From: Mycobacterium sp. 3519A
Lineage (GTDB): Bacteria > Actinomycetota > Actinomycetes > Mycobacteriales > Mycobacteriaceae
DNA length: 64,000 bases
NCBI RefSeq assembly: GCF_900240945.1
Contig: NZ_OESG01000014.1
Coordinates: 2,214,015-2,278,014 of the forward strand
Direction of reading: 5' to 3'
Shown: piece by piece, positions 41,956 through 50,658 of the stretch
Layout: each line of letters begins with the position of its first letter
Position numbering within the stretch: the first letter of the stretch is position 1
Notes under the pieces: model-generated
The model's database searches: none
Told to the model about the DNA's origin: nothing
The model's input: only the letters and a program-made list of their open reading frames with translations
Translations under genes and position numbers: made by a program

Positions 41956-42861
41956 TTAGCCGGCGGCGACGGTGCTGAGGTCGTCGAGCGTCTTGAGGTC
42001 GTCATCGGTGAGTGAAACCGCTGCGGCGGCGATGTTTTCGTCGAGATGCGGCACCGAGGAAGTGCCGGGAATCGGCAACATGACCGGTGAACGGGCGAGC
42101 AGCCAAGCGAGCGCCAACTGGGATGGCGTGGCCTGGTGTGCGGCCGCGATCTTTGCCAATGGTCCATCGGGCGTCGCCAGCGGACCGGCGGCCAACGGGA
42201 ACCACGGGATGAACGCGATACCCCTTTGGGTACAAGCGTTTACCAGCGGCTCGGCGTCGCGCGCTGTGAGGTTGTACATGTTCTGCACGGAGGCGATCGG
42301 GGTGATCTTCAGCGCCGCCTCGAGCTGATCGACGCCGACTTCGGACAGCCCGATCAGTTCGATCTTGCCTTCAGCCTTGAGGTCGGCGAGCTCGCCGACC
42401 TGGTCGTCGAGGGGATAGGCGGGGTCGACGCGGTGCAACTGAAACAGCTTGATGCAGTCGGTGTTGAGCCTGCGCAGGCTCATTTCGACCTGCTGGCGCA
42501 GATACTCGGGTTTGCCCAGCGGCGTCCAGGATGCCGGCGACGGCGTGTTGGTCGCGTCGGGACGGGTCCGCAGGAACCCGGCCTTGGTGGCCACCACCAG
42601 GTCGGTGGGGTAGGGGTACAGAGCGACGCGAATCAACTCCTCGGCGACGAACGGGCCGTAGGAGTCCGCGGTGTCGATGAACGTGACACCCAACTCCACC
42701 GCACGGCGCAGCACGGCCACCGCCTGATGCGGGTCGCGGGGCAGACCCCAGTTACCGGGCCCGGTCAGTCGCATCGTGCCGAACCCCAGTCGGTTGACCG
42801 TGAGGCGGCCGCCGAGTTCCAAAGTGCCAGCGGCCGCGGCGGTGGGGTGATCGCTTCTCAT
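41956..42861 (-). CDS. Aldo/keto reductase
   Basis: A 301-residue NADPH-dependent (beta/alpha)8 reductase. Catalytic residues are the Asp/Tyr of FIDTADSYGPFVAEEL, the Lys of DLVVATKAGFL and the His of FQLHRVDP. The NADP-binding C-terminus MLPIPGTSSVPHLDENI is present. It would reduce aldehydes or ketones, such as lipid-peroxidation or electrophile products. ATG 42861 follows GAGAAAGG; the 11 extra residues in the frame overlap the leader. It lies in the composite site 4 operon. Confidence 0.92.
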   Translation of the reverse strand: MRSDHPTAAAAGTLELGGRLTVNRLGFGTMRLTGPGNWGLPRDPHQAVAVLRRAVELGVTFIDTADSYGPFVAEELIRVALYPYPTDLVVATKAGFLRTRPDATNTPSPASWTPLGKPEYLRQQVEMSLRRLNTDCIKLFQLHRVDPAYPLDDQVGELADLKAEGKIELIGLSEVGVDQLEAALKITPIASVQNMYNLTARDAEPLVNACTQRGIAFIPWFPLAAGPLATPDGPLAKIAAAHQATPSQLALAWLLARSPVMLPIPGTSSVPHLDENIAAAAVSLTDDDLKTLDDLSTVAAG

Positions 42862-42898
42862 ACAAAGACCTTTCTCGGTGGCGTCGACGGCCACCTGG

Positions 42899-43828
42899 TC
42901 AGCTGTCGGTCCTGATGACCGCCCCGGTGGGCTCGCGGCCCGCGACGACTTGCGCGAGGGCGGACGCAGCCCGTGCCAGGCCGTACGACCGCGGGGTCGG
43001 CATGTGTAACCGGCCTTCGTTCAGCAGCGCGGCCAACGAATCGAGTCGAACGCCGTCGGGACGAACGTAGACAGCCGTGACGCTGATGCTGCGGACGGAT
43101 TCGGGTGGATCACCGGTGATGGTCGCCAGCCGGCCACCGTCGGAAAGTGCGGTCATCGCCATGGCGGCGCCGCCGCGGGCGGCGTTAGCGACGGCGCCGA
43201 TATCTCCCTCCGCCAACAGTTTTGCGTGCTGCGGCCACATCGGATCGCGGTAGTCGAGCACCTCACGTGCGCCATACCCGCGGACCCGGTCCGCGCTGCG
43301 CGGACTGGCGGTGGCGAGCACATCAACCCCATGCAGCGCAGCCAGTTGGACAATGAGGCCACCGGTGATGCCGCCGGCGCCGTGCACAAGCAAGGTTTCT
43401 CCGCCGCGAAGGGCCAACGCCTCGTCGACCACTTGTCCAGCGGTCAACGCTGGCACCGGAAAGATGGCCGCAGTGTCCCACGAGACCGCGGCGGGTTTAT
43501 GGGCCAGCGCTTCGACGGGTGCGATGACAAACGGCGCCCACATTCCCTGTTCGCGCAGCGGCGCGACGTGGCACAGCACCTCGTCGTCCGCACTGAAGCC
43601 GTTCGGCCGGGCGCCGACGCCCCTGACGACCCCGGCAGCTTCGACGCCAAGCGCCATCGGTGGCGAGATGCCGACGTCCCAATCGCCGGTGCGAACGATG
43701 TTGTCCCAATTGCCGATTCCGGCGCTGCGGACCTCGATCAGTGCCTCGTCCGCTGCCAACGGTCGCGGCTCGTCCACGTCGAGGATCTTCACCTGGCCAC
43801 CCAACGAGCGGACTCCCGCTACCCGCAT
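42899..43828 (-). CDS. Zinc-independent MDR oxidoreductase
   Basis: A 309-residue medium-chain dehydrogenase/reductase without zinc ligands. The GroES-like half has ALGVEAAGVVRGVGARPNGFSADDEVLCHV, and the Rossmann half has LLVHGAGGITGGLIVQLAALHGVDVLATAS. It is a distant paralogue of the quinone reductase at 31447. NADPH-dependent reduction of quinones or enones is the usual activity. ATG 43828 overlaps the stop of the flavoprotein gene by 10 bp. Confidence 0.86.
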   Translation of the reverse strand: MRVAGVRSLGGQVKILDVDEPRPLAADEALIEVRSAGIGNWDNIVRTGDWDVGISPPMALGVEAAGVVRGVGARPNGFSADDEVLCHVAPLREQGMWAPFVIAPVEALAHKPAAVSWDTAAIFPVPALTAGQVVDEALALRGGETLLVHGAGGITGGLIVQLAALHGVDVLATASPRSADRVRGYGAREVLDYRDPMWPQHAKLLAEGDIGAVANAARGGAAMAMTALSDGGRLATITGDPPESVRSISVTAVYVRPDGVRLDSLAALLNEGRLHMPTPRSYGLARAASALAQVVAGREPTGAVIRTDS

Positions 43829-45273
43829 GGCACTGCCTCGGATGCGACGGTGGCGAACGACTCCTCGGCCAGCAGCAGATCCCAGACCTGGTTGACTGTC
43901 GGATGCGGCGCGACAACATGGCGCAGCAGACCGACCGGGATCTTCGCGACGACCGCCAGGGTGGCGGCTTGGGCCAGTTCCGAGAACTGCGGGCCGACGA
44001 ACGTCGCCCCGAGCAGTGCGTCGGTGTCGGCGTCGATGACCAGCTTCGCCCAACCTTCGAAGCCGTCACGGTAGAGGGTCAGAAACCGCAGGGTGCCGGG
44101 ATAACGAGCAGTTCGCGTCCGCACCGCGAATCCCTGTGCACGAGCCTGGCTTTCGGTGCGACCCACCCTGACCAATTGCGGTTCGGTGAAGATGACCTGC
44201 GCGATATTGCCGACATCACGGGCCATCAGCTTGTCCTCGTCGGGGTCTCGCCCCGCCGCACGGGCCGCGATGATATCGGCGAGGAGACGGCCATGGTAGG
44301 TCGAGATGTGCGACAGTCGCGCGCGCCCCGTGGTGTCGCCAAGGGCGTAGAGCCAACCGCCGGGGATACCGACCGCTTGTAGGTGGTCGTTGACCGCAAT
44401 TGGTCGGCCGCTCTGCAGACCAACGGATTCCAGTCCGATGTCGTCGGTGTTGACGCACCGTCCGGCGGCCAACACGATCTCGTCCACCTCGATGATCTTG
44501 TCGTGGAACGTCGCGGCCACCGGGCCGCCCGCCACGGAGCGGGTTACCGAGGACAACTCTGTCCGGAAATGAAGGTCGACGCCTTGGCGTCGCAGCGACT
44601 CCGCGACAAACTCGCTGGCTTCGGGTTCACAGCCGTCGAGTAGAACGTCCTCACGCACCAGATGCGTCACGGCCGAGCCCAAACCGCGCAGTATGGTCGC
44701 GAATTCGACGCTGACCGGTCCGCCGCCGACCACCAGCGCGCGAGGGGGCACTCGTGTCATGGTGACCAGGTCACGATTGGTCCACGGGCGCGCCTGCACC
44801 AGCCCAGGTATCTCCGGCATATGCGGGCGCGTGCCGGTCGCCACGACCACCGCCTGGCGCGCAACCAAGACGGTTTCAGTGTGATCGGCATGCGTCACGT
44901 GCACTGTCCGTTCACCGCGCAACCGGCCGATCCCGTGGAACACGGCTACCCCGGCCTGGCGCAGTGACGCCGTTCGGTCCTGATCCGAGAGTTGCTCGAT
45001 CAGCCAGTCGCGTTTGGCGAAGACAGCGGCTACGTCGAGACGCACATCCGAGATAGCCTCTCGCACACCAGGAACCGCCTTAGCGAGATTCAGCACCTCG
45101 ATCGAGCGCAGCAGTGACTTGCTCGGGTTGCAGCCCCAGTAATGGCACTCACCACCGACCAGACGATCCTCGACGAGCGCCACGGCAAGCCCGGACGATG
45201 CGAGTTTCCGCACGGCGGCCACCCCGCCGACCCCGCCGCCGATGACGACGACGTCGAGTTCCTTCTCGCTCAC
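43819..45273 (-). CDS. Flavoprotein disulfide reductase (RclA / mercuric-reductase-like)
   Basis: A 484-residue pyridine nucleotide-disulfide oxidoreductase. FAD motif VVVIGGGVGGVAAVRKLA, redox-active pair CHYWGC (C-x4-C), NAD(P) motif ALVVGGGPVSVEFATIL and the dimerisation domain are visible. The usual C-terminal HPTxxE active-site pair reads HPTVNQ, so the Glu is Gln. RclA, the reactive-chlorine-induced reductase of Escherichia coli, belongs to this superfamily. GTG 45273 is chosen because GGAAGG lies six bases upstream and the predicted transcript starts near 45302; ATG 45279 is an alternative. Confidence 0.86.
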   Translation of the reverse strand: MSEKELDVVVIGGGVGGVAAVRKLASSGLAVALVEDRLVGGECHYWGCNPSKSLLRSIEVLNLAKAVPGVREAISDVRLDVAAVFAKRDWLIEQLSDQDRTASLRQAGVAVFHGIGRLRGERTVHVTHADHTETVLVARQAVVVATGTRPHMPEIPGLVQARPWTNRDLVTMTRVPPRALVVGGGPVSVEFATILRGLGSAVTHLVREDVLLDGCEPEASEFVAESLRRQGVDLHFRTELSSVTRSVAGGPVAATFHDKIIEVDEIVLAAGRCVNTDDIGLESVGLQSGRPIAVNDHLQAVGIPGGWLYALGDTTGRARLSHISTYHGRLLADIIAARAAGRDPDEDKLMARDVGNIAQVIFTEPQLVRVGRTESQARAQGFAVRTRTARYPGTLRFLTLYRDGFEGWAKLVIDADTDALLGATFVGPQFSELAQAATLAVVAKIPVGLLRHVVAPHPTVNQVWDLLLAEESFATVASEAVPCG

Positions 45274-45324
45274 ATCCATCCTTCCGGTGCGCAGATCAGC
45301 CGTATTTTCACTGTGGCTCAACCT

Positions 45325-45366
45325 TCGACGCCGGTCATCACCCCACCCGCATGTTCACCCGGGTTA
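45325..45366 (-). promoter_or_regulatory. Composite activator site 4 (flavoprotein operon promoter)
   Basis: Read toward the gene: TAACCCGGGTGA, 11 bp, GGGTGA, 7 bp, CGTCGA (degenerate last arm), then CACAGT as -10. The first three bases overlap the stop codon of the LuxR-family regulator gene, so the regulator gene runs straight into this promoter. Confidence 0.7.
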
Positions 45367-47649
45367 GTGCAAGCCAAGCTCGCGGGCTCGGGTCACCGCC
45401 GCGCTGCGGCTCTCGACACCCAGTTTGCGGTAGACGGCGCGCTGGTGGGTTTTCACGGTGTTCAGCGAGACGTAAAGCCGCTGGCCGATTTCGCGGCGCG
45501 ACAGTTTGGTCGCCAGCAGTCCGAGCACCTCATGCTCTTTGGCGGTCAGCTGTTCTGCGATCGTGGCGTTGCACGGGCCCATGTCGACCACCTTCGGGCG
45601 GCGCGCCGTGCTGAGCGACTTGGCAACGATGCCGCCGTCGGCACAGCCGCGCAGCAGCATGGCCGCCTCGTTGCGACTGGCTCGGCGTTTCACATGCTCG
45701 CCGCGGCGTCCGAGAATCTCGGCCCGGATCAACAGCGCGTTGGCCACTTCGAGGATTCCTGCGCCGCGTCGGGCAAACCCGACGGCCATGTCGGCGGCTT
45801 CAGCGGCTGCGCCCGCGTCACCGCGCATGTCGAGGATGATCGCCGTGACAAGCGACGCCATCATGTCCACGAAGTGCTCCTCGTCGGCCATCCCCCTGGT
45901 GCTGCCGGTCGTACGGCGGATCAGGTCTTCGGCATCGACCAGATGCCCTTGGTGGGCCGAGATCATGGCGAGATAGCCCAACGCGTATCGGTGCGCGAGC
46001 AGATGACCGACTTTCTCGGCCAGTGCCGCGGCCGCGCGGAATGCCGCTTCGGCGTCGTGCGTGCAGCCCGAGTAATACAGCGACGCTCCGTAAACGCAAT
46101 ACGCAATCGGCCCAGCCACCGGCGCATCGCCGAGGTCGAGACTGGCGGCCCGTCGCGCTGTATCGAGGGCGGCAGCAAGGTCACCGGACTTGAAACGGTG
46201 CAACGCGCGCAGCACGACGAGCTTCGCATCGACGTTGTCGACATCAGTCGTATCGCCTGCGCGCGCGGCTGGCACCGCGTCGATCCAACGGTCCGCGTCG
46301 TCGAGGCGACCCCAGCCCAGCGCAATCCATGCCCTGGCCATGCTCAACTGCGCGTTACCTGACACGGTTTCGACCGGCAACGCGTCCAGCCAACCCGACA
46401 CCGTCGACAGACGGCCGACGTTGAAGGTGGTGGCCCAATTGGTGGCGATCAGGTCTGCCGCGCCGAGCATGTCACCGGCAGCGACGAGGTGGTGCACAGC
46501 CTCGTCGATGAAGCCCTCGCCTGCGAACCATGCTGCGGCCCGTTGGTGCAGGATCGGGATCAAAGTCGGCTCGCTACAACGCAATTCTGTGCGCAGCAAG
46601 TCGGCGAACAGCTGGTGATATCGGTACCAGCGCCGTGACACATCCAGGGGCATCAGAAACAGGTTGTCCCGCTCGATGGTCTCCAGCACTGACGCGCTGC
46701 CACTCGTTTGCAGCACCGCGTCACACAGCGGCGCGCTCAACCTGCTCAGCAGCGAGGTCCGCAGCAGAAAGCTGCGGATGTGAGGCGGTTGGCCGTCGAG
46801 CACCTCGGCGACCAAGTAGTCGACGATGTGACGATTGTCGCCGGCGAAGTTCTCGATGAACGCTGCCGCGTCTGTGCGGCCTGCCAACGAGAGGCCTGCC
46901 AGATACAGGCCGGCGGCCCACCCCTCCGTACGGCGGAACAGGAGCTCGACGTGTGCGTCGGACAACTTGAAACTGAGCACACCGTCGAGCAGGTCCGCGG
47001 CTTCGCCTGCGTGAAAGCGCAGCTCTTCGGCCCGCAGTTCCAGCAACTCGGCCCGGGCCCGCAGCCGCGCCAACGGCAGCACCGGATCCGAGCGGGTGGC
47101 GATCACCAGCCGGAAAGTCGGGGGCATCCGTTCGATGACGAAACCCACCTGCTCGTGCACGCTCCGATTCTCGACAACGTGATAGTCGTCGAGGATCAGG
47201 ACGACCTCGTAGTCGATGGCCGCCAACTCGTCGAGCAGCGTCGGCAGCACCACCTGTCGGAGGTCGGCGCCCATCGTGATGAGCTCGAACGCTCGCGTGG
47301 CCACGCCAGGGCTGGCCTTGCTCAGCGCCGCGATGGCGCAGGCCCAGAATCGGGCCGGGTCATTGTCCGACGCGTCGAGGGACACCCAGCCGCACCGACA
47401 GCGGTCATTCGCGCCGTTCACCCACTGCGCCAGGAGCGTTGTCTTACCCCAGCCCGCAGGCGCGCTGAGCAACGTGAGCTTGCGAGCGGGTTCCGCCGAA
47501 AGGGTCTGGATGAGAGCTGCCCGTTCAATGAGCTGAGCCCGGATGGCCGGCGGCGCGGACTTGGCGGCGAGCAGCACCGCAGGGTCGCCGCCATCAGTGG
47601 GTGTGACGCACGGCAGATCAGAGATCTTCGTGCTGCCACGGACTAGCAT
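45364..47649 (-). CDS. Large LuxR-family ATPase regulator (LAL / MalT type)
   Basis: A 761-residue STAND-type transcription factor. The N-terminal NTPase has Walker A in LLSAPAGWGKTTLLAQW (about residues 60-72) and a Walker B-like VVLILDDYHVV. A long alpha-helical sensor and TPR-like region (about 330-680) follows. The C-terminal LuxR HTH reads LTAKEHEVLGLLATKLSRREIGQRL, then YVSLNTVKTHQRAVYRKLG. MalT-type proteins multimerise with ATP and inducer and bind short repeated boxes upstream of weak promoters, which fits the composite sites. It is the only large regulator amid the six sites and has none upstream of itself. Its inducer is unknown. Confidence 0.9.
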   Translation of the reverse strand: MLVRGSTKISDLPCVTPTDGGDPAVLLAAKSAPPAIRAQLIERAALIQTLSAEPARKLTLLSAPAGWGKTTLLAQWVNGANDRCRCGWVSLDASDNDPARFWACAIAALSKASPGVATRAFELITMGADLRQVVLPTLLDELAAIDYEVVLILDDYHVVENRSVHEQVGFVIERMPPTFRLVIATRSDPVLPLARLRARAELLELRAEELRFHAGEAADLLDGVLSFKLSDAHVELLFRRTEGWAAGLYLAGLSLAGRTDAAAFIENFAGDNRHIVDYLVAEVLDGQPPHIRSFLLRTSLLSRLSAPLCDAVLQTSGSASVLETIERDNLFLMPLDVSRRWYRYHQLFADLLRTELRCSEPTLIPILHQRAAAWFAGEGFIDEAVHHLVAAGDMLGAADLIATNWATTFNVGRLSTVSGWLDALPVETVSGNAQLSMARAWIALGWGRLDDADRWIDAVPAARAGDTTDVDNVDAKLVVLRALHRFKSGDLAAALDTARRAASLDLGDAPVAGPIAYCVYGASLYYSGCTHDAEAAFRAAAALAEKVGHLLAHRYALGYLAMISAHQGHLVDAEDLIRRTTGSTRGMADEEHFVDMMASLVTAIILDMRGDAGAAAEAADMAVGFARRGAGILEVANALLIRAEILGRRGEHVKRRASRNEAAMLLRGCADGGIVAKSLSTARRPKVVDMGPCNATIAEQLTAKEHEVLGLLATKLSRREIGQRLYVSLNTVKTHQRAVYRKLGVESRSAAVTRARELGLH

Positions 47650-47859
47650 GCGTCAAACGCTAATCGCGGCACCGCGCCGATCGTGGGCCAGTTGGATGCG
47701 GCGAGATTGGGCCAGTCGCCCCATTCCCGTACCGCCCGGCAGGTCGGCGTTGCACTGTTATTCGGCATCAATCCAAAGCCTGGCCGCCCATGGCTACTCG
47801 CACAATGAGTTATCTCGCGGGGCAGCCTTTGGCTGCGCCGAAGGGTGATGCGGTGCGCA
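47650..47859. other. Intergenic region upstream of the LAL regulator
   Basis: 210 bp with no gene. It contains TGGGCCAGT twice (47684-47692 and 47708-47716, period 24) about 35-65 bp upstream of the regulator start, which may be a regulatory repeat. A small hairpin (GGCAGCC-TTT-GGCTGC) lies near 47821-47835. The composite activator site is absent. Confidence 0.5.
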
Positions 47860-47867
47860 TCACCCTT
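47841..47867 (-). terminator. Perfect 12-bp stem-loop at the end of the cupin operon
   Basis: AAGGGTGATGCG and CGCATCACCCTT flank a 3-base loop. The stem contains the cupin gene stop codon (47860-47862). No T-tract follows on the minus strand, so it may act as a Rho-type or mRNA-stabilising end rather than a classical terminator. Confidence 0.6.
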
Positions 47868-48681
47868 GCAACTGAAAATCCAGTAGCGCGACCGGCATCT
47901 GTGGGTCGAGGAGAACGGAATCACATTCGCACGTGATCACTGACATGGCGTCGATGTGCGGGTTGCGTGCTGTCAATTCGATCACCAGCCGCAGTTCGGT
48001 CGGCTCGGTGATGCCCAGTCCCACCACACGGATGGTCGGCAGCTCGCTGAGCATGTCGAGGCGCATCGGCACCACTCTCATCGGGTGGCTGGCCTCGCCG
48101 ACGGCTTTCAGTGCGATGTTGCCGCTGTCGGCGAGAAGGAGGTCGTTCGACAGCGCCTTGCCTGTCAGGGCGATCGAGATCTCCCCGCCCGACGGCGCCG
48201 GGTGGACGGCCACTGTCGCGGTGGCCTCCGTCAAGACGAGCTCACGGGTTTCCGCACGCCATCGGTGTGCGCTGGTGTCCTCGAACTGCGTGGCGTGCAG
48301 TCCCTTTCGGTCCGCCAGTTCCTCTTCGGGGACCGGTTCGAGCAACGGTTGCCCGGGTGCGCGGAACATCGTGAGGACGAAGCTGCAGGCGACATCGTCG
48401 CGATTGTTCGCGTCCCGGTAGTGGATCAGGTCGCCGCCCGGCGCCCAGAACGCGTCTCCTGCGCGCAGGACGCGTGGCGCCTGCCCCTCGAGCTCGAACA
48501 GCATCTCACCGTCGATCATGTAGCCGAACGCCGGACCGCCGCGGACCCGATGTGGCGGATAGCCGGGTGAGCCGGGCGGATGTTTGATCAGAACCGTCAG
48601 CACACGGGCATCGCCGGGAATCCACGGTGGTCGCACGTCCTGCACAACGCTTATCGATGATTCCGATTGCGGCTCAGGCAT
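47860..48681 (-). CDS. Cupin-domain protein with unknown C-terminal domain
   Basis: A 273-residue protein. The N-terminal cupin (about residues 25-110) has PGYPPHRVRGGPAFGYMIDGEM and PRVLRAGDAFWAPGG, the two cupin motifs with some histidines replaced. The C-terminal half (about 130-273), with VLTEATATVAVHPAPSGGEI and ITCECDSVLLDPQMPV, I do not recognise. It may bind a small electrophile or carry a metal. Its start overlaps the NmrA-like gene stop by 8 bp. It is the last gene of the operon under composite site 5. Confidence 0.75.
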   Translation of the reverse strand: MPEPQSESSISVVQDVRPPWIPGDARVLTVLIKHPPGSPGYPPHRVRGGPAFGYMIDGEMLFELEGQAPRVLRAGDAFWAPGGDLIHYRDANNRDDVACSFVLTMFRAPGQPLLEPVPEEELADRKGLHATQFEDTSAHRWRAETRELVLTEATATVAVHPAPSGGEISIALTGKALSNDLLLADSGNIALKAVGEASHPMRVVPMRLDMLSELPTIRVVGLGITEPTELRLVIELTARNPHIDAMSVITCECDSVLLDPQMPVALLDFQLQG

Positions 48682-49423
48682 GTTCGGCGGTCATCCAGTC
48701 GGCGTACCGCGTGGTGTAGATGGTGGCGTTCTCGTTGGGGGCGAGGGTGTGATCGTCGATCACCGCTCCGAAGTACGGCGCCCGGGCGTCGGTCACGACC
48801 CGGCGGGGATCTGCGTTGGCGGCGAGCGCGGTGCGGACGAAGTCGTCCATCCCGATGGCCTCGGGGCCGGCGACCTCTGTGACGCCGTTGGTGGGCTGCC
48901 CTGCCGCCGCGCTGGCGACGGCAGCGGCGACATCGTCGGCGGCGATCGGGCGGAACAACGCGTGCGGCAACCTGACGACATCTCCGTCTGTCGCAGAGTC
49001 GGCCAAGCCGATCGCGAACTCGTAGAACGGGGTCGCACGCACAATCGAATAGGGCTGGCCCGAATCCTTGATCAAATTCTCCTGGGCCGCTTTCGCTGTG
49101 TTGTAACCGCTGTCCGGCATGATCTGCGCGCCGACCACCGACAGCGCGACATGGTGTTTGACTCCCGCATTGCGTTCCGCAGCCAGCAGGTTCTTGGTCG
49201 TGGTGGTGAAGAAGTGCATCACGGGTTCGTCGTCGAACACCGGTGAATCGGCGACGTCGACCACGACGTCGGCGCCTGCAAGGGCGGTGGCGAGGCCCTC
49301 GCCGGTGAGTGCATCGACACCCGACCGGCGCGAGGAACGGACCGCGTTGTGCCCCTGTGCGTTCAGATTGGCCGCGACTTTGGAGCCGATGAGCCCGCGC
49401 CCGCCGATGACCACGATCTTCAT
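48674..49423 (-). CDS. NmrA-like / atypical SDR NAD(P)-binding protein
   Basis: A 249-residue atypical SDR with the dinucleotide loop VIGGRGLIGSKVAANL and the NADP-type basic patch SSRRSG. YNTAKAAQENLI keeps a YxxxK. The second half has GQPTNGVTEVAGPEAIGMDDF, similar to NmrA/azoreductase-type proteins. It could reduce or sense a quinone-like molecule. ATG 49423 overlaps the DoxX-like stop (ATGA). The longer open frame upstream is not protein-like. Confidence 0.85.
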   Translation of the reverse strand: MKIVVIGGRGLIGSKVAANLNAQGHNAVRSSRRSGVDALTGEGLATALAGADVVVDVADSPVFDDEPVMHFFTTTTKNLLAAERNAGVKHHVALSVVGAQIMPDSGYNTAKAAQENLIKDSGQPYSIVRATPFYEFAIGLADSATDGDVVRLPHALFRPIAADDVAAAVASAAAGQPTNGVTEVAGPEAIGMDDFVRTALAANADPRRVVTDARAPYFGAVIDDHTLAPNENATIYTTRYADWMTAEHA

Positions 49424-49884
49424 GAGGAACCCTTCAATGTTGGAATTTGCGGCGCGCCGAGGACGGCATAGGCCGCGGCCGCGCTTGCTGCGGAAAAGAC
49501 GCTGTAGCTGAGCGGTGATTCCACGCCGAGGGATACCGCCATCGCTGCGCCGAACACGATGAGCACCAGGCACGTCGCCGCGCCGACGAGTTGCGGGCGC
49601 CAGCCGGTCAGAAGTAGAACCGCCAGGATCGTTTCGGTGGCGGTGGCAGCCCACACGATGACAGTCAACAACCATCCGGAAGCGAACGGAACAAGTTGGT
49701 GGGCATAGTCCGCGAACGCCCGCATGCTGCCCCAGCTGCCCTGCCCGAACGGTTTCCACCAACCGAATCGGTCAGCGACGGCGGATAGAAATGCCGCCGC
49801 CAGCGATAGCCGAAGTGCTGTCCGGACTACGGTGACGGAACCAGGTTTGCCACGGCGTTTCTCGTCGCTAGCGCGGCGGCTCAT
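49420..49884 (-). CDS. DoxX-like membrane protein
   Basis: A 154-residue protein with four helices: ALRLSLAAAFLSAVADRFG, GWLLTVIVWAATATETILAVLLL, LVGAATCLVLIVFGAAMAVSL and YSVFSAASAAAAYAVLG. GWWKPFGQGSWGSMRAFADYAHQ lies in the first loop. DoxX-family proteins pair with redox enzymes at the membrane, and in mycobacteria some are linked to thiol-stress resistance. It overlaps the exported cupin gene by 17 bp. Confidence 0.8.
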   Translation of the reverse strand: MSRRASDEKRRGKPGSVTVVRTALRLSLAAAFLSAVADRFGWWKPFGQGSWGSMRAFADYAHQLVPFASGWLLTVIVWAATATETILAVLLLTGWRPQLVGAATCLVLIVFGAAMAVSLGVESPLSYSVFSAASAAAAYAVLGAPQIPTLKGSS

Positions 49885-50314
49885 TGTCTGCGGCGTCGTC
49901 GGTGGTGAGCGGATTGTCGCCGGTGTCGATCAGGAAGACTGCCAGCAGTTCAGCGGGTTCGGTGGCGCTGGCGTTTTCGCTGATCGTGTGGTGCGCGCCG
50001 GGAGCTTCGCTCCAGGTCTCGCCGGCGTGATAGACACGGGCGGGTTCACCCTCGAGTTGGCTGCGGATCGCCCCGGAGATCACGTAGGCCATGATGAACG
50101 CCGACGGTGCGTGGTGATGCGCGGCGCTCTTCCCGCCGGGCGGATAACTGACTGTGACCCCTTGAAGTGATTTGCCGGGAATGTTGGTCGGCTGGTCGAA
50201 AACCCCACGGACAACCGGACTTTGACCCGGATTTGGAGGTGCAGGCTCGGCCGATGCCGCAGGAGCGAGTATCCCGCCCGCGACCATCGCAGCGAGCAGT
50301 GTTTTCAGGGCCAT
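49868..50314 (-). CDS. Exported single-domain cupin
   Basis: A 148-residue protein: signal peptide (MALKTLLAAMVAGGILAPAA) with ASA cleavage near residue 22, then one cupin barrel. Motif 1 reads SYPPGGKSAAHHHAPSAF with three consecutive His, and motif 2 reads YHAGETWSEAPGAHHTI, so a metal site is likely. It acts outside the cytoplasmic membrane, on unknown substrates. It follows the 75-residue small gene by 17 bp in the composite site 5 operon. Confidence 0.82.
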   Translation of the reverse strand: MALKTLLAAMVAGGILAPAASAEPAPPNPGQSPVVRGVFDQPTNIPGKSLQGVTVSYPPGGKSAAHHHAPSAFIMAYVISGAIRSQLEGEPARVYHAGETWSEAPGAHHTISENASATEPAELLAVFLIDTGDNPLTTDDAADNEPPR

Positions 50315-50331
50315 CTGTCGGTTGCTTCCCT

Positions 50332-50559
50332 TCACTCGGCGACCGTCGGCTCGACCCCGGATTGCGGCTGGACGCTGACAAGCTCGAGGCCCAGATCGCG
50401 GACCCGGTCGAGCAGTCCGTAGAGCTGTGACTGGTCGCGGATTTCGCCGGTGAACACGGTTTCTGCCGCGCGGGACTCGAGTCGCATCCCCTCCAGAGCG
50501 GATCCAAGCCGCTCGCTCACGCGCCCTCGAATGCAGATCTGGTACATGGTCGGCTGCAC
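50332..50559 (-). CDS. Small conserved protein of unknown function (ACT-like size)
   Basis: A 75-residue protein with a pattern that suggests a ferredoxin-like alpha/beta fold: strand IYQICIRGRV-like (YQICIRGRVS), helix ERLGSALEGM, strand ETVFTGEIRD, helix SQLYGLLDRVRDLGL, and strand ELVSVQPQ. No catalytic motif is seen. GTG 50559 is near GGAGGG but three bases away; ATG 50547 is 15 bases away, so the start is uncertain. It is the first gene after composite site 5. Confidence 0.65.
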   Translation of the reverse strand: MQPTMYQICIRGRVSERLGSALEGMRLESRAAETVFTGEIRDQSQLYGLLDRVRDLGLELVSVQPQSGVEPTVAE

Positions 50560-50601
50560 TTACCCTCCGCTCGCTCTGTCGAGCCAGCATTCGCCGAGTG
50601 G

Positions 50602-50643
50602 GGGTGAGTCGTCATCACCCGGCGAACCAATTCACCCGGGTGA
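50602..50643 (-). promoter_or_regulatory. Composite activator site 5 (cupin-NmrA-DoxX operon promoter)
   Basis: Read toward the gene: TCACCCGGGTGA, 11 bp, GGGTGA, TGACGAC, TCACCC, then AATGCT as -10. Both modules are perfect, and it lies 43 bp from the first gene. Confidence 0.82.
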
Positions 50644-50658
50644 GGGAAATAACACCGA

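Noticed and set aside
45274..45321. ATG 45321 as start of the flavoprotein
   Set aside because: It lies upstream of the predicted transcript start given by composite site 4, and the extra residues are not family-like.
47841..47867. GGGTGATGCG...CGCATCACCC as a seventh activator site
   Set aside because: It lacks the TCACCCGGGTGA module and the spacing, contains a stop codon, and is better explained as a stem-loop at the operon end.
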